A DNA stretch of 64,000 bases from Acanthosepion pharaonis (GCA_903632075.3 CAHIKZ030005497.1:1210001-1274000), one strand, 5' to 3'; shown: positions 24,121 to 35,889, numbered from the stretch's first letter. The notes: generated by a model from the letters alone, not told the origin. Translations and numbers: made by a program.

Positions 24121-24404
24121 ATGTTGACAAATAAGCGGATAAGTTCACAAGAGAATGATAAAAAATAAATGTTCGCAGAGTATTTATAGTCCTGAGAGCG
24201 TCTCCTGTGAGCAGTTTCAAATATTAAGAGTTGGTAACCCGACAATGGTGAACAGATACTTCAGCAATTGATTTAGTCAATGATAAGTGTAGATGTGACA
24301 TAATATTAAATAAATACTTTACTACTCCTGTTCACCAGGGACAAGGCTCAAGAGGCGTTCAAGGTAGAGGACTTCTGTGTGGTTTTTGTATGTGTAAAAA
24401 AAAA

Positions 24405-24960
24405 AAAAAAAGATGTGCAGTTCATGAAGTTATGTGAACAAATACGATTAACCCTAGACTTGAAAATGTTAAGATTTATAGTGGTCGGAAAACTTGCCGA
24501 GTCTTTTCCACAAAGCAATAGTCTTTGGTAAGAAGTTATCCTAGTGGAACTTATTTTTTATTAATGGAATACGAAGGGCATGATGATGATTCATTCACGT
24601 GTACGTATTATGGCGGATCCCAACCTCAAAGTTCAGGGATAGTAGAATCATGGAATGAAGCTTGCCAGAAGACTTCCCATGCAGGTAACGATGGAGTAGT
24701 TTGTGAAGTGTCGTCTGTAGGAAGGATTTGTAGGGTGTTAAAATAATTCATCGTTCACAAGAACGCGTAGGTGCTTTTGAACTGTGCAGCTACACCTTAA
24801 ATAGCAATATTCCATTTTTCCTCGGACCTGTCCGTTATAAACGAAGATTATACTAGCAGGTGCCAGGTACTTACTGAAGCAGTACAATGTACTGACATAT
24901 TATTTAGCAATAGATTGTATACACGAATTCCACTTGAAGTCCGAATAAACGTTCAATAGA
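24405..24960. repeat. Unclassified interspersed repeat, copy A
   Basis: Aligns with 60008-60530 through the ordered blocks CAGTTCATGA, CTAGACTTG, GTTAAGATT, CCACAA, AGAAG, TAGAACTT or TGGAACTT, GGAATACG or GAAATACG, and TACTTACTGAAGC. The 73-codon frame at 24525-24746 is inside the repeat and is not conserved in copy B, so it is not called as a gene. Confidence 0.65.
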
Positions 24961-26020
24961 CGTCTGTGAATCGTAAAATAATAAATAGATTTATGTTGTA
25001 TTCACTTAAACTGATTTTTGGAACAAAATCGCCTCACACAGATATTAACTCATTTTTTGTGGATTTTGAAGGTTTCGATTTGAATTTGTATATTCGTGTT
25101 TATTAGCCAATCAGTGACGTTATCACAAACGCGCTGTGGCACTTTGAATTTACAGACAATTAATATTTGTTGTCTGCTGCGAAAATTTAAAGGCTCACTA
25201 CAGAAAATAATCAACAATATTTCCCTCCTTAAAATACATATTTAAAAATTGAGAAAATATTTATTAACCAATAAACATATGAGTTTAATAATAATCTAAC
25301 TTATAGTAATATAGGAGACGATTTCTCTGTTATAAAAACTCTCGTATTAGTTCGAAAAAAATTATTTCAGTTTTTCAGTTAAACTTTGACTAGAGTCGTC
25401 TGTTCGTTTTACAGACTGAAATTCTCAAACCATAATTAATTACTCACATTTCCGCATATTTATTCGAATATACTAAATTACAAAAAGGCTAGATGAAGTT
25501 GAGTTAAGAAACACAAAACCATGCGTTACAAACGTAGGCAGTATTATTGACACAGCTTTCTTGCTTTGCCGGCTGCCAACTGCTAGGAAATTACAAGCAT
25601 ACATAAAACTACCTAATCACCCGACAGACTCGTTCTCATATGTAGATGCATTGCATTTTCTATCGTGCTAACGCAATTGATTCGGTTGTATTGTAACAAA
25701 CAAGACAAGCAAAAAATTTTGTGTGATGTTGCTTCGTAAAGAATTTTTGCAATTCATATCTTTCAATTTGAATGAAATCTACTGAATAAGAAAAGAAATC
25801 GTAGTGCCGTCTTTGAAGATCGTTTATTTCTTCGTTTTCACACGCCTAAAGCCATACACATCTGTCATGATACATAAAAGTTCTTGGTTTGATCGGATAT
25901 GGTGGGACGTTACTTGTTTGGTCTTGTTAGTATTCGAGTAGATTGTATCTGTGTATATTTCTGAAATGAGGTATTATGTATATTATTTACATTATTCGGA
26001 CTATTGTCCTCATCTTTGAC
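24961..26020. other. Anonymous AT-rich sequence
   Basis: No gene or repeat structure recognised. Confidence 0.5.
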
Positions 26021-26420
26021 GCCATATTTATCACAACGTTTCGGCCGTTGTACGCTCCGGCCTTCTTCAGGTGGTTGGAATGTCGAACTGAACCCTTTAT
26101 TTCGCTCACTGGGGTAGACTGTTCTAGTTCCGCGTGCGATGTTTAATGAATGTCAGTCATCAGTTATCTCTTGTTAATTTTCCCTCTGAAAGTTCTCCAC
26201 TGCCTTAACCACTGTCATTGGATCTAACCAACGACTTTATCCACTGTGCCATGTGTCCTTGAGTTGACTGTATTTGTCTCTATATTGGAGGCCTTAATGC
26301 TAATGTTGCATGTTTATATTCATACCATTCTTTCTGAGTTCAGTCCTCGAAGTTGGTCGTTATTTTGGAATCTGAGTCTAATTTGGTGTCGTCTGTTAAA
26401 TATATCTCCTGAATAGGGTT
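26015..26420 (-). mobile_element. Retroelement terminal region, possibly PLE-type
   Basis: The minus strand has CTGAAGA, a GGCC/GGCC stem, GAAACG and a GTC, arranged like a hammerhead core (26070 down to 26018). The adjoining 26085-26290 is similar to 62465-62660, sharing GAACTGAACCCTTTATTT or its variant and TGTTCTAGTTCC or TGTTCTAATTCC. This shows an interspersed family. Assignment to PLEs is inference from the terminal motif. Confidence 0.4.
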
Positions 26421-26518
26421 TCATTTCTAGAATGAATTGAATCACGCGATTTTGAAAGCATTAAAATTGTACCCTGACGTGTCTAGTAGAAATGAGTTAA
26501 GATTATCTTTTTAAGAAA

Positions 26519-26744
26519 TTTACGAACCGTCCCTGTCACGTTGAAACATTGGTTCTCGTACAATCATCGGAATTAAGCAACGTTGAGCCTGTTCAGTGCC
26601 TAGATATGGTGATCGCTTCGACATACCATGTTGGATGTGCAGGTGGAGTAATATATAATTACTCATTGTGTTCATTATATTCACCTATGCGAAATACCCT
26701 TAGAACGATGTTAATTCACCTCTTCTCCCCCGGCTATAGGTTCA

Positions 26745-26786
<42 letters not shown>

Positions 26787-26885
26787 ATTAGTAAGACTTG
26801 TATCGCTAAATCATTTTTATCTCACAAAAGATAAATCTTACAATCTAAAAATATTTTCTTTAAAAAAATATGCAAAGAATTGATA
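26519..26885 (+). mobile_element. Chimeric 5S rRNA-tRNA SINE
   Basis: 26521-26634 resembles 5S rRNA over nearly its length: TCACGTTGAA, TTCTCGTACAATCATCGG, AATTAAGCAACGTTGAGCC and TTCAGTGCCTAGATA in register. A tRNA-like A box follows (GTGCAGGTGGAGTAAT), then the central block ATTCACCTATGCGAAATACC (about 26680-26700). TATC repeats (26747-26786) and a tail beginning AATTAGTAAGACTTGTATC (26786) close it; the tail matches the copy at 48605-48960. Confidence 0.8.
26747..26786. repeat. (TATC)n inside the SINE
   Basis: About nine TATC units between the central block and the tail. Confidence 0.95.
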
Positions 26886-26889
26886 AGCC

Positions 26890-27880
26890 GAAGAAAACGT
26901 GCCAATAACAAAACACGGGCAAACGTATTAAGATCATTTATTAATTTTGCACTCTTTGACCATTTAAACGGATCACCGATCGCCTTTTATTAAAGCCACT
27001 ACGTTTACAGAATTTAGAGACTAATTCCGACTCTCTGTCAACTAAGACACCGCCTTCTTGTAGGTACATGAGAGTATGAAACTAACGTGCCTGGATTCAG
27101 CTAAGTGAAAAAAATTATACTTGTATTAATCATATATATATATATATATACTAAAAGCGAATGCATAAAAAATAATTTTCGCCATTGTAGCTGTTTTTCT
27201 TCACACTAATTTCCTTATCATTGTTATTTGTTTTTTGCACAACACTTCATGAATGTCTATTGTGTTTCAGAAAACTACTGGAGGGTATACAGCCAACACC
27301 TTCTGAAACGCTTAAAAAAATAGAAAATGAAAAAAAAATATGGGGAAATTAGTTTGTAGAAAAATATCTATAACTTTCAGAAAAGTCATTATATATCCAA
27401 CGCTCTTCGGAAGCTATTCTTTGCATAATTTTTGTTCGGTTCAGACTATTTTCTTGGTTTCCGGGCCGAGTTTGAACATAACTTTTCAATGTCTTTTGAG
27501 CGCTTTCGTTTTTCATAAGCTGTTATAAAAGAACTGTTTCATTTATTAATAAGGATATATCTGGAAGCATGCATTGTTCTTTGTTTTTTTTTTTTCTTCA
27601 CGTACTACGTCCTCGAGCAACAATGAGTGCCGTTTCGGTTTTTTCAAGAAACGCGTCTTGCGTCAGCGTGTAGTTTTTTGTTTGTTTTTGTTTCTTTTGT
27701 TTTTTTTTTTTTATTGGTGACGAGTCACTTTATATCAGAATTAAGGTTGCTTTTTGCACAAGTTTTTTCACAGAAATATATGAAGAGTACACGGTTGAAA
27801 CATTCTTAGTGAAAGCAAACAATCAGTTAAAAAATAAAGAAAAAAATAATGGCGAAATTTGAAGAAAAACACATAATACC
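26890..27880. other. Anonymous AT-rich sequence
   Basis: Contains an (AT)n run at about 27131-27150 and poly-T tracts near 27583 and 27700. No gene is recognisable. Confidence 0.5.
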
Positions 27881-27884
27881 TCAT

Positions 27885-28500
27885 GTAATATATGCATTTG
27901 TGTCGCATTATAAACAATATATATGCGGGTACATATAATTTAAAATAAAATATATAGAATATATGCTTTTGGATCGATATAATATTATATATGATTGTTC
28001 ATATATTTTAAAGGATAATATATAGAATATATGCTTTTGAGTTGCATTATTAACAATATATACGAGAGGTTATATAATGTAAAATAAAGTATATAAAATA
28101 TTTTTCTTTGGATCGAAATAATAATATATTTGATGGGTTCATACAATTTAAAGCAAAATATATAAAATATATGCATTTAGATCACATTATTAACAATATA
28201 TGTGAAGCGTTCATATAATTTTAAATAACATATATAGAATATATTCTTAGTGTTGAATTAATTATATATATGATGGGGTCATATAATCTTTAAGTAACAT
28301 ATGTAGAATATATGCCTTTGAGTCGCATTATTAACTATATATATGAAGAGTTCATATAATTTAAAATAAAATATATAAAAGATATGAACTTGTTTAGCAT
28401 TTTAAGATGGGTTCATTTTAACAGAAATATGCTTTCTGGATGGCATTATTATATTTTATGTGGGTTTATATAATTTAAACTAAATTATATAGAATTTGGG
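27885..28500. repeat. Diverged satellite with a period of about 70 bp
   Basis: Eight to nine units follow a consensus near TATGCTTTTGGATCGCATTAT, then TTAACAATATAT, GTTCATATAATTTAAA and TATATAGAATA. Unit starts fall near 27891, 27962, 28030, 28099, 28170, 28242, 28311 and 28383, with a shortened unit near 28429. Confidence 0.85.
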
Positions 28501-28754
28501 ACCAGATAAAGAGTTGTTATACCGAGAAGGTTTCTCTTATATCCGGGTTTATATCCGGGTTTGGTCTATTTTATATACATTAACACAGGCTCTAATTTGG
28601 AACCGGAAAATCTCTCTTATATCAGGGTTTCTCTTATATCCGGGTTTGGTCTATATTTTATATTTAACACAGGCTCTAGTTTGGGACCAGAGAAAATCTC
28701 TCTTATATCCGGGTTTCTCTTATATCCGGGTCTCTTACATCCGGGTTACACTGT
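28500..28754. repeat. Second tandem repeat: CTCTTATATCCGGGTTT family
   Basis: CTCTTATATCCGGGTTT or close variants recur at least six times. A larger unit of about 100 bp (GGTCTATTTTATAT, AACACAGGCTCTA, TTTGGAACCGGAAAAT) is present twice. After it, TATGCTTTTGGATCGCATT of the 70-bp satellite reappears at 28754, so this block lies inside that array. The open frames at 28496-28843 are translated repeat. Confidence 0.85.
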
Positions 28755-28799
28755 ATATGCTTTTGGATCGCATTGAATATCAATCATGCCTACTGTACG

Positions 28800-30240
28800 T
28801 GATGATGCCATTTCCGTTCTTGACGACTACGATACTCGAATAATGTTATTATCTTTCGGGGATTCCATAGCTTATAATCTTTCTAAGGTTGTTTTAAATG
28901 CTTCTTATTCTTTGCTTTAATCGGGGAATGTATTATTTCCGATCTTTTTCGTCCTTCATCATTTGTATTGAATATATTGATGCACATATGCATTTCCATT
29001 CAATAATAGTGATGTATTAGCTTTTAATGCAAATCAAATTCATCATCTAAGAAAAAAAAACTTTGAATATTAGATAATCAGACAAAAACAGGTATATTAA
29101 AAGCTGTAGATTCAAACATTTTTTTTCACTCATCTCTGGTATAGAGAGTTAGTTAATTTCTCTTTCGGAGATCGTTGTTAAGTACAGCTTCATTTATTAC
29201 AACAGATGCTCTTAATTTTATTTCATCGACTTCGCTGGTTGAAGGATGTAGATTTGAATCCATAAATAATTTGCCGCCTGCTAATGATATAAGTTTTCCT
29301 TATATATCTGAAAATACTTTCTTATTTCAACTCAGTGTCAGAAACATCTCCATTCGGCAGACGGCTGTACAACTACGAAATTCGTGAGGTAAACCCACCA
29401 GTATTACTCTATGATTATGATCTTTCGTACCAGAATCCCAAGAAAAATCCCTATTTTATTACTATTAAGAACTTCATTATACTGGTTGGTTCTATGATTA
29501 ACGATCATTACGTTCTTCGTGACAGTTTGTTGCCGGATATCCCTTCTTAGGTTGCTATGTGTATAGGCATTTTATATTAACTATATATGTGATTTCCTGG
29601 AACATTTATCCTGCAAATAATACTAGCGGACTCAATGTGAGTCCGAGTAAAAATAAATAGAAAATAATGAATTTAAAACAATCGCATGTGTATTAAGATG
29701 TGTATACAATTGTAATGAAAGGAAAAAAAAACAACAACATTAAAACTAACTATAAGAAGAATGTGTTTGTTTTTGTGTGCATTAAACATGTTTATGTGAT
29801 AGACAATTGTGTGTATGTGCGTGAGAGTTCAAAAGTCAACAGACGACCAAGGACGCAAAGGTGCCGCAGCGTTCCGTCTCTAGGTCGACTACATTAGAAA
29901 GCAAGAGTGAAAAAAGTGCTTAAAAGAGAGAGAATATGGTTGGCTTTTCGGAGGAAAATGAGCTAACCCACAAGTTCTACAGCTGTTTGATAGTGCTACT
30001 AACCAAGTTATATCTTGTTACATTGTACCAGAAACAGGGAACGATTTCTTACACGTGTGCCATTTTTAGCGTTAAACATTCAACCATGCCAACGACGATG
30101 TTAGTAAAATAAACATGCATCCATCTATTTTTACCTTGTTAAATCACCAGAAGGATGAATACTTTTCCGAATGGTGAGTTATTACGAAAAGTACAATTTT
30201 CAGTTAATTCCTTCTAATTAAAACATTGACTGATTGATTG
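28800..30240. other. Anonymous sequence with two overlapping small open frames
   Basis: Frames at 29175-29387 and 29335-29550 overlap in different registers. The second contains YDYDLSYQNPKKNPYFIT, which looks less repetitive than most frames here, but no family is recognised and there is no supporting context. They are not called as genes. Confidence 0.35.
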
Positions 30241-30600
30241 ATTGATTTGTTTGTTTAACGGCATATCAACATCAAATGCGTCATTTAATGCTGAAATTTA
30301 ATTTTCTAGGGAAATTTCAAGTAAGAAAAATATGTTATTCTGCTTTCACAACTGAATACATGGTAGGTGATACTCAGCTTTTGTGCATATACATGTTTAT
30401 GGAGACATAATTACTTGAGGTGCTGATGTGTGTGTTTATGCTGTAGTTTTGTTGAAATTTCATTTCTTTAAGAAATTGTAGGATATTATATCGTTTAATA
30501 TCATGAAAGAGTTCTTTCATGTTCGTTGGTTGGCATATCAACCACTATGAACATTAATGCAGAAATTTAAATAATTTGAACACCCTATTATGGTTTCAAC
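30235..30600. repeat. Short direct duplication with a spacing of about 280 bp
   Basis: GGCATATCAAC followed by ATTAATGC or TTTAATGC and GAAATTTAA occurs at about 30261-30300 and 30531-30572. A GATT run precedes the first copy. Confidence 0.5.
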
Positions 30601-30779
30601 TAAATGATTTGAACGCAATTGTATGTCTTCGACTACATATAAAATGTATTACTGGTCATTTTACTATAAATATATTTTGGTCATCATCTTATATATAAAA
30701 TATATAGTGTTGTTATGTTTACGATTAAGATGTATTTTTATACTTTTATAGTGTTTTGTTTTTGCTTGGGGATCAAAAT

Positions 30780-31640
30780 TTGCCCATAGCTGGGGCCTTA
30801 ACAGGTGTTACCACCCCGGACCAGGGAGGACCCGGAAAAAACAGCAATTAAGAAGTGGTTCCAGGCTCCTCAAAACCTCCAGTCCCCCGATCAGTGTTTT
30901 TGCTGCCGGTTGTACTTTATCGTCATACCTAGGACTAATTAAAAGAAAATAACTCCATACTGCCTAATTAGCACAGAAGTATTTAACGGCTATGAACTTT
31001 GCTCCTTAATGTAGACAGCAGGATGAGAACAGTCTAACGCAGTTGACTGAATAAAGGGTTCAGCCTGAATTCTGCTGAAGATTGTTAAATATAATAAACA
31101 CCATAAAAGGGCGGAACGTCTAATTATAACAAACAATGGGACGCTATTTCAAATAAATCAATATATAAGGATGTAAGCTTTCAGATATCTACACGAGTAA
31201 TAAAACATGACTGCCAAAAGTGTGAGGTTAATTATCGTTTAATTTACTAGTCACGTGACACGGCAGTAATCACGTAAGATTAGGATTGTGGTGTGCTCCC
31301 TGTAATGAGGTTATTGTGGACTCTTCCATTTACTATAAAGTAGTAGGAAAGTAAGCCTCGGGGTGGGGACGGTGATATAGACTGAACGCTGGTCAACCGA
31401 CACACACTCCCAAGTTGTGTAACACACTTCTGTTGTATTTACTGTTCAATGCACGATTTAACTGTAACCTCCTTGATTTGTTATTCCTCAACCAATTACT
31501 TGGTTGCAACAATTAGTATACGCAGCACAGAATTCCAATGTTTTTACCCTCACCCTCAAGAGAATAAATGTCAGATGGCAATTGTTTGGGCTTCGGGTAT
31601 TATCGTCTCTGTACTACGACTGACGAGTGCAGATATGAAA
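30780..31640. other. Anonymous sequence leading into a GC-rich island
   Basis: GC content rises from about 30790 (CCCCGGACCAGGGAGGACCC). No gene is recognised. Confidence 0.4.
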
Positions 31641-31830
31641 TTTTGGTGTCTGTGACGTCGTCCCCGGTCGCAGCGCCGACTGTGACGTTCTATCCTGATC
31701 TACCACGGCGCCAGTTGTGACGTCCCTAAACAGCACCAATGGTGACGTCTTCGCCGCGGCGTCAGCTGTTCGCTCCTCGCTGCTCCGTCCGGGTGTCGCT
31801 GTTCCAAACGTGACGTTCTAACCCTTTGGT
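31640..31830. promoter_or_regulatory. Cluster of TGACGT (CRE-like) motifs
   Basis: TGACGT occurs at about 31655, 31682, 31717, 31743 and 31811, each after G or GT, in a GC-rich stretch. CRE-like sites bind ATF/CREB proteins in animals. Function here is inference; the cluster may also be part of a retroelement LTR. Confidence 0.4.
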
Positions 31831-32354
31831 GATTCGGGTAGGAATCTGGTTAGATTGATACCAGCCTCGCCGTTCCCAACCTGCTTCCAACGCCTGGTTA
31901 CCAGGGTAACTGCACTGATCTCCAGTCTGCCTACCCGTTGTGAATTGATCTTAGACAGACGAGATCGAACAGGGGTTGGGGCCGTAATGCAAGCTGAGTT
32001 CAACAGGGGTGATAACACACAAATATGTATAAAAGAAAATAAAATGAAAACTCACAAGGTTCAAAGTATCAAAGAAAAAGGTAACAAACTTTTTATGTCT
32101 AGTTGTTCGGTACATAGGACTGTGTCTACCTCCCGACCCGTTCTGTGGATTGTGGCACGACGCTTTCGCTAGGCAAATTTTAACGCTTCAAGTTGTCTAC
32201 TCTCTAAGAAATTTCCGTTTCGGTGTGTCTTTGGACGAAAGTCAAAAAAATTATTTCTGTGGTCTGGTTCTAAGTCACTCTTCAAACTACTTGTTCTTGT
32301 TTGCAGAAGAGTCCAAAACTTTGCGTGAATCTGGTCAGCTATCTTGAGGCGGTT

Positions 32355-32650
32355 TCAACACTGGGCACTCTTCTCTCTGCCGTCCCTGGCTGAACTCTGG
32401 GCACTCATCTCTGCCGTCGGTGCGCGAACTAACTCTGCCTGCCAGAGTCCAACGAACTTCTTCTCGCCAGGGTCCGAACTCTTCTCTCTGCCGTCCGGGG
32501 CTGAACTCATCTCTACCGCCAGGGCCGAACGAACTTCTCGCCAGCTTGGGTCGAACGAAATCTGCACTCAGGGCCAAACGAACTGGCCTCTTCTGCCCGC
32601 TAGGGGCGAACGAACTCTTCCCTCCGCCGTCCGGGGCTGAACTGATTTCT
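32355..32650. repeat. GC-rich degenerate minisatellite
   Basis: Motifs of the type CTCTGCCGTCCGGGGCTGAA and GGGC-CGAACGAACT recur every 35-55 bp. Because the unit is GC-rich, several frames on both strands stay open (for example 32335-32685 minus and 32420-32725 plus) with repetitive translations such as SSAPDGREKSS. I treat these as repeat artefacts. Confidence 0.7.
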
Positions 32651-32894
32651 GTCTGGTGGGGTTTCGTTTTTATTGACGTCGTCAAAACTGGGGTGGGTCT
32701 GTCGGCGCCATTGGTTCTTCGATAATTCTAAATACGTATCCACCCTTCTTATTTCTGGTTAGGGATTTTCCACTCTTTTCCATTTTTGGTAACTCTTTTT
32801 TCACTGCCACTCTCACCATGCTTCTGAGGGGCGTGAACTGCCCTCCCCACTTCCTCGTAGCGGCTTCTCATACTTATACACTGGATGGGGCGTC

Positions 32895-33060
32895 GACTGA
32901 TTTTCTTCGTGCGTCACGTGACCACTCTCGGCCAATGAGGTCCTGGTCGGGTATATTTCCTCCTCCTTCGTGCGTCATGTGATCCACTTGGCCAATGACG
33001 TCTTCGTCGGGCGTGAACAACACGTGGCTTTGTTTTGGAAAATAAATACCTTGCTTAACT
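32895..33060. promoter_or_regulatory. Duplicated promoter-like module: CACGTG, CCAAT, TGACGTC
   Basis: Two units of about 58 bp follow each other. Unit 1 is TCGTGCGTCACGTGACC, GGCCAATGAGGTC, TCGGG (about 32907-32960). Unit 2 is TCGTGCGTCATGTGATCC, GGCCAATGACGTC, TCGGG (about 32966-33012). A further CACGTGG follows at about 33020, then AATAAA at about 33041. The combination resembles an animal promoter or retroelement LTR. Confidence 0.45.
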
Positions 33061-33720
33061 AAAAAAAATTAATTAAATCGCCGTTATCATGAGCGGTTGA
33101 TGTGACAACTCTCGGTTTCAACACGTGGCGTTTGTCAAGCGGTTTATCGCTAATTGGACATGGCCTAAGAAAGGAATTTTCTCCAAGTTTCCAGCCAATT
33201 TGGCGTCTCCAAAGCAGAAATAAAAATATGTCAGTTTCCTTCGGCTCATGTGTTGATAACAAAATTTCTTTATTATCGCAGGGCAAAAGTCTATTCTGCC
33301 AAAAGAAAATTTTAGCCAGTGAAATCAACTTGTGTGAGATTTTAATTCTCCACACCCAGTCAAGACTGTCTGTGTTTCGTCAATGTTCAAAAATGGGTTT
33401 TCTTCTTTTGGTGACATCCATTGATAACATAATTCCATTTTTCGTGGATAAGCGGAAATCGGTCAACGCTTGTTTGTAGGTGACCTAGATATTTTCGACA
33501 TTTGATACCTATCAACAATAACCCTTTTCTTCCTTATTCTCGTCTCTTAAGCTGTGTGTGTGTGTTCGCCTATGACCCGTCTGGTATTACTTTTTTCTTT
33601 TTCTTCGTTTTTCGTTTTCTCCCAAATCGCCTGAATGCAAAGAAAGAATTATTCTTAAAACCTAAAATATTTTTCGGCCTTAAATAATCCTCAAATGGTT
33701 GATAAACCGTAAAAAAGCAA
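33060..33720. other. Unidentified open frames
   Basis: A 125-codon plus frame (33102-33479) overlaps a 98-codon minus frame (33059-33355). The plus frame contains cysteines and FLLLVTSIDNIIPFFVDK, with no recognised domain. I cannot decide whether either is coding. Confidence 0.25.
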
Positions 33721-33789
33721 ATCATATATCTATAAATATTTCTTTCAAATCGTCAGGATGCACGGTGCCACAGTCAAGAAAAATATTTT

Positions 33790-34640
33790 TGTCATTGCGT
33801 CAATGATTGTGATTCTTTTCTTTTTAATATATGCGTGTACGTTCAGGACGTTGACGATTATGGCTCTCCACAATTTCCTAGGTCCTTACTGGGTTTCTCA
33901 TGCTTGTAGCCTTTTACCAAAACTAACCCACAAAATAATATGAGAAACAAAAGCCAAAATAAGACAAAAGAAAACAATAAAATATCTTCTTATATTGTGG
34001 ACTGTGTCCCTTCAGAGTGTTGCCTATTATGGCTTTCTACAATGTCCTGCGCTTTGTAGGTCTTATTATTTTTACTTTTTTGATATCTTTCCTTAGCCCT
34101 GTTCCGCCATCTATTAACCCAAGATAGTTTGGTACGTTATTCTTTGCATTCCTCTGTCTCTCTTCACTTCAATCTGTTCTGTGAATATAAAATTTTCCAA
34201 ACCCTCTTTCCTCATTACGTGCCCTAGAAATTTCAACTCTTTCTTTCTAATGTTACGTTAAGGGTTCATTTTGTTTTCATTTTCTCTAAAATCTCGACGT
34301 TGCACGGATGTTCTGTCTATGAAATTTTCAGCACCCTTCTGTAGAAGAAAATGTCTGTTGCCTCAAGTCTCTTCTTCATACGTGAAGAGATTGACCAGCA
34401 TCCGCTGTTATTTAAAATGACTGATATTATTACGTAATATCAGTCATCTTCATCTTCACTTCAGTACTCTTTTCTTTGTTTCGAAATAAGCTTTCCTGTT
34501 TCTTAATACTTTGCTTATCTTTTGGAAGGCATCATTCACTACCCCAATGCGCCTTCGGATTTCAGAGTCCTCTATTAAAACACTTTCCAGATATTTAAAT
34601 TGTTGTACTTTCTAGGTTAAAAGATGGGTCGGCGTTAACT
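33790..34640 (-). pseudogene. LINE reverse-transcriptase C-terminal region, minus strand
   Basis: Translation of the minus strand from about 34625 gives KVQQFKYLESVLIEDSEIRR, then VNDAFQKISKVLRNRKAY, then MKKRLEATDIFFYRRVLKIS (about 34360-34300), then decayed blocks down to about 34000. These match, in order, the plus-strand copy at 36640-37265. There are frameshifts and stops. The stretch 33840-33890 partly duplicates 34010-34060 (TTATGGCT plus CTACAAT or CCACAAT). A 13-bp-arm palindrome at 34417-34447 interrupts the domain. Confidence 0.8.
34417..34447. repeat. Perfect palindrome, 13-bp arms
   Basis: ATGACTGATATTA (34417-34429) and its exact reverse complement (34435-34447) flank TTACG. 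It falls where the LINE should encode NCYVISVLLYGSE. Confidence 0.8.
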
Positions 34641-34803
34641 AGCCCTCTTCATCGTCATAGTTACCCTTCTTTATTTTTGTAATTTTAAAAATTATTCTGC
34701 GACTTTATTCCGCCAGGCTGCATCTCAACAGACATGACGTGACCAATCGTTGTTGTTCGACTGAATTTTGGCGATATACTTTATTTCTACTTATGCTACA
34801 CAC

Positions 34804-34806
<3 letters not shown>

Positions 34807-34843
<37 letters not shown>
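34807..34843. repeat. (GA)n microsatellite
   Basis: AG dinucleotides following TACACACATACA. Confidence 0.97.
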
Positions 34844-34847
<4 letters not shown>

Positions 34848-35035
34848 GAAGAGCGTGTCATACACTTTACACACATTGAAACATCTGGAAATTAGTTGTC
34901 CCAAGAATATGGTTTTTTATTCATATTTTGTTTTCGCTCTCTTTCCTTCATTTTCAAGTTTCCTTTCTCTATTTCTTTGAAATTTCCTGGTTACCACTGG
35001 GATTGAAAAAAAAAAAAAAAACTTCGTTATATATA

Positions 35036-35780
35036 AGTACTAGCAGCATGGCCCGGCATTGCCCGTGCTTGATTCAAAAATCGTACGACTAATACAGCAA
35101 TCGCTATCACTTGACTTAAAATATTTTGGCTTTTCCTTGCCTTTAAAGGAGTGCCCTTTGCTGTGCTGATGTTGCTACAGACCTTACTTCTTGCCTATAT
35201 CACACTGCGAATTTTTCTAAGCTCTATACTAAACATTAAATCTGTTACGAAAAAAAAAGAACTAAACAAAATGAACACAAAACGATCAGATTTAAAAAAA
35301 AAAAGGACTCGTAACTGGAAAAACCGAATGAAAAAAGAATGTTAACAACAAATACTTTTTCACATCCAACCCACTTCTGCGGAATCAGAATCAACGTTGA
35401 GTTTAAGCAAGCGAATGAGCCAATTGGAATAAAGTACCATGCAGATTTAAATTTTTCCCACTTGTGACGAATACAGCTATCGATTTATTTTTGCATGCGA
35501 GCATGCTAGTTAACATTCTTGTTAGTCAGCTGTTGGCTCTCACGCTGGCTAATAAAATGTTCCTGCTTATTCGTGGCAGCCAGCTATGCGCTCTCACTCT
35601 GGCCAGTAGAAAATGGCCGCAAAACTAAATAAAACTGGCATAGAAGCATGAAAAAATGGGTTATTTCCACTATCGATGGAAGTTGGGAAATGCAAAGTCG
35701 GTCTTGGCCTTCTCGCTAACTCGGAGCATGGGCATGTAAATTTTGGTGCAAATCCGTCGAAAATTGCGGAGGTGCATTCG

Positions 35781-35856
<76 letters not shown>

Positions 35857-35882
35857 CCTGCCTTTTATAGATAGAGATTTGT
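35036..35882. mobile_element. Interspersed non-autonomous element, family unknown
   Basis: It begins GTACTAGCAGCATGGCCCGG, then CATTGCCCGTGCTTG, and ends TTTTATAGATAGAGATTT. Repeats with a CCCGGCGTTGCCCG-like start and a TATAGATAGAG-like end are widespread in invertebrate genomes. Inside, TTTTGGTGCAAATCCGTCGA and TCGTTACACAC lead into (AC)n. I cannot place it in a class with certainty. Confidence 0.5.
35783..35855. repeat. (AC)n microsatellite in the element tail
   Basis: About 36 AC units. Frames encoding poly-CV and poly-TH are artefacts. Confidence 0.97.
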
Positions 35883-35889
35883 GAGGTAA

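Noticed and set aside
24525..24746. 73-codon frame with several cysteines, initially considered a small secreted protein
   Set aside because: It lies inside an interspersed repeat and the equivalent region of the second copy (60008-60530) does not preserve the frame. No signal peptide is visible.
27264..27330. Possible exon after an acceptor-like TGTGTTTCAG
   Set aside because: No donor site and no open frame of useful length follow.
30143..30172. Possible micro-exon between CACCAG and GTGAGT
   Set aside because: Only about 23 nt, with no coding support; likely chance.
32335..32725. Overlapping GC-rich frames on both strands, up to 116 codons
   Set aside because: They read through a degenerate minisatellite and are repetitive; lack of stops is explained by GC content.
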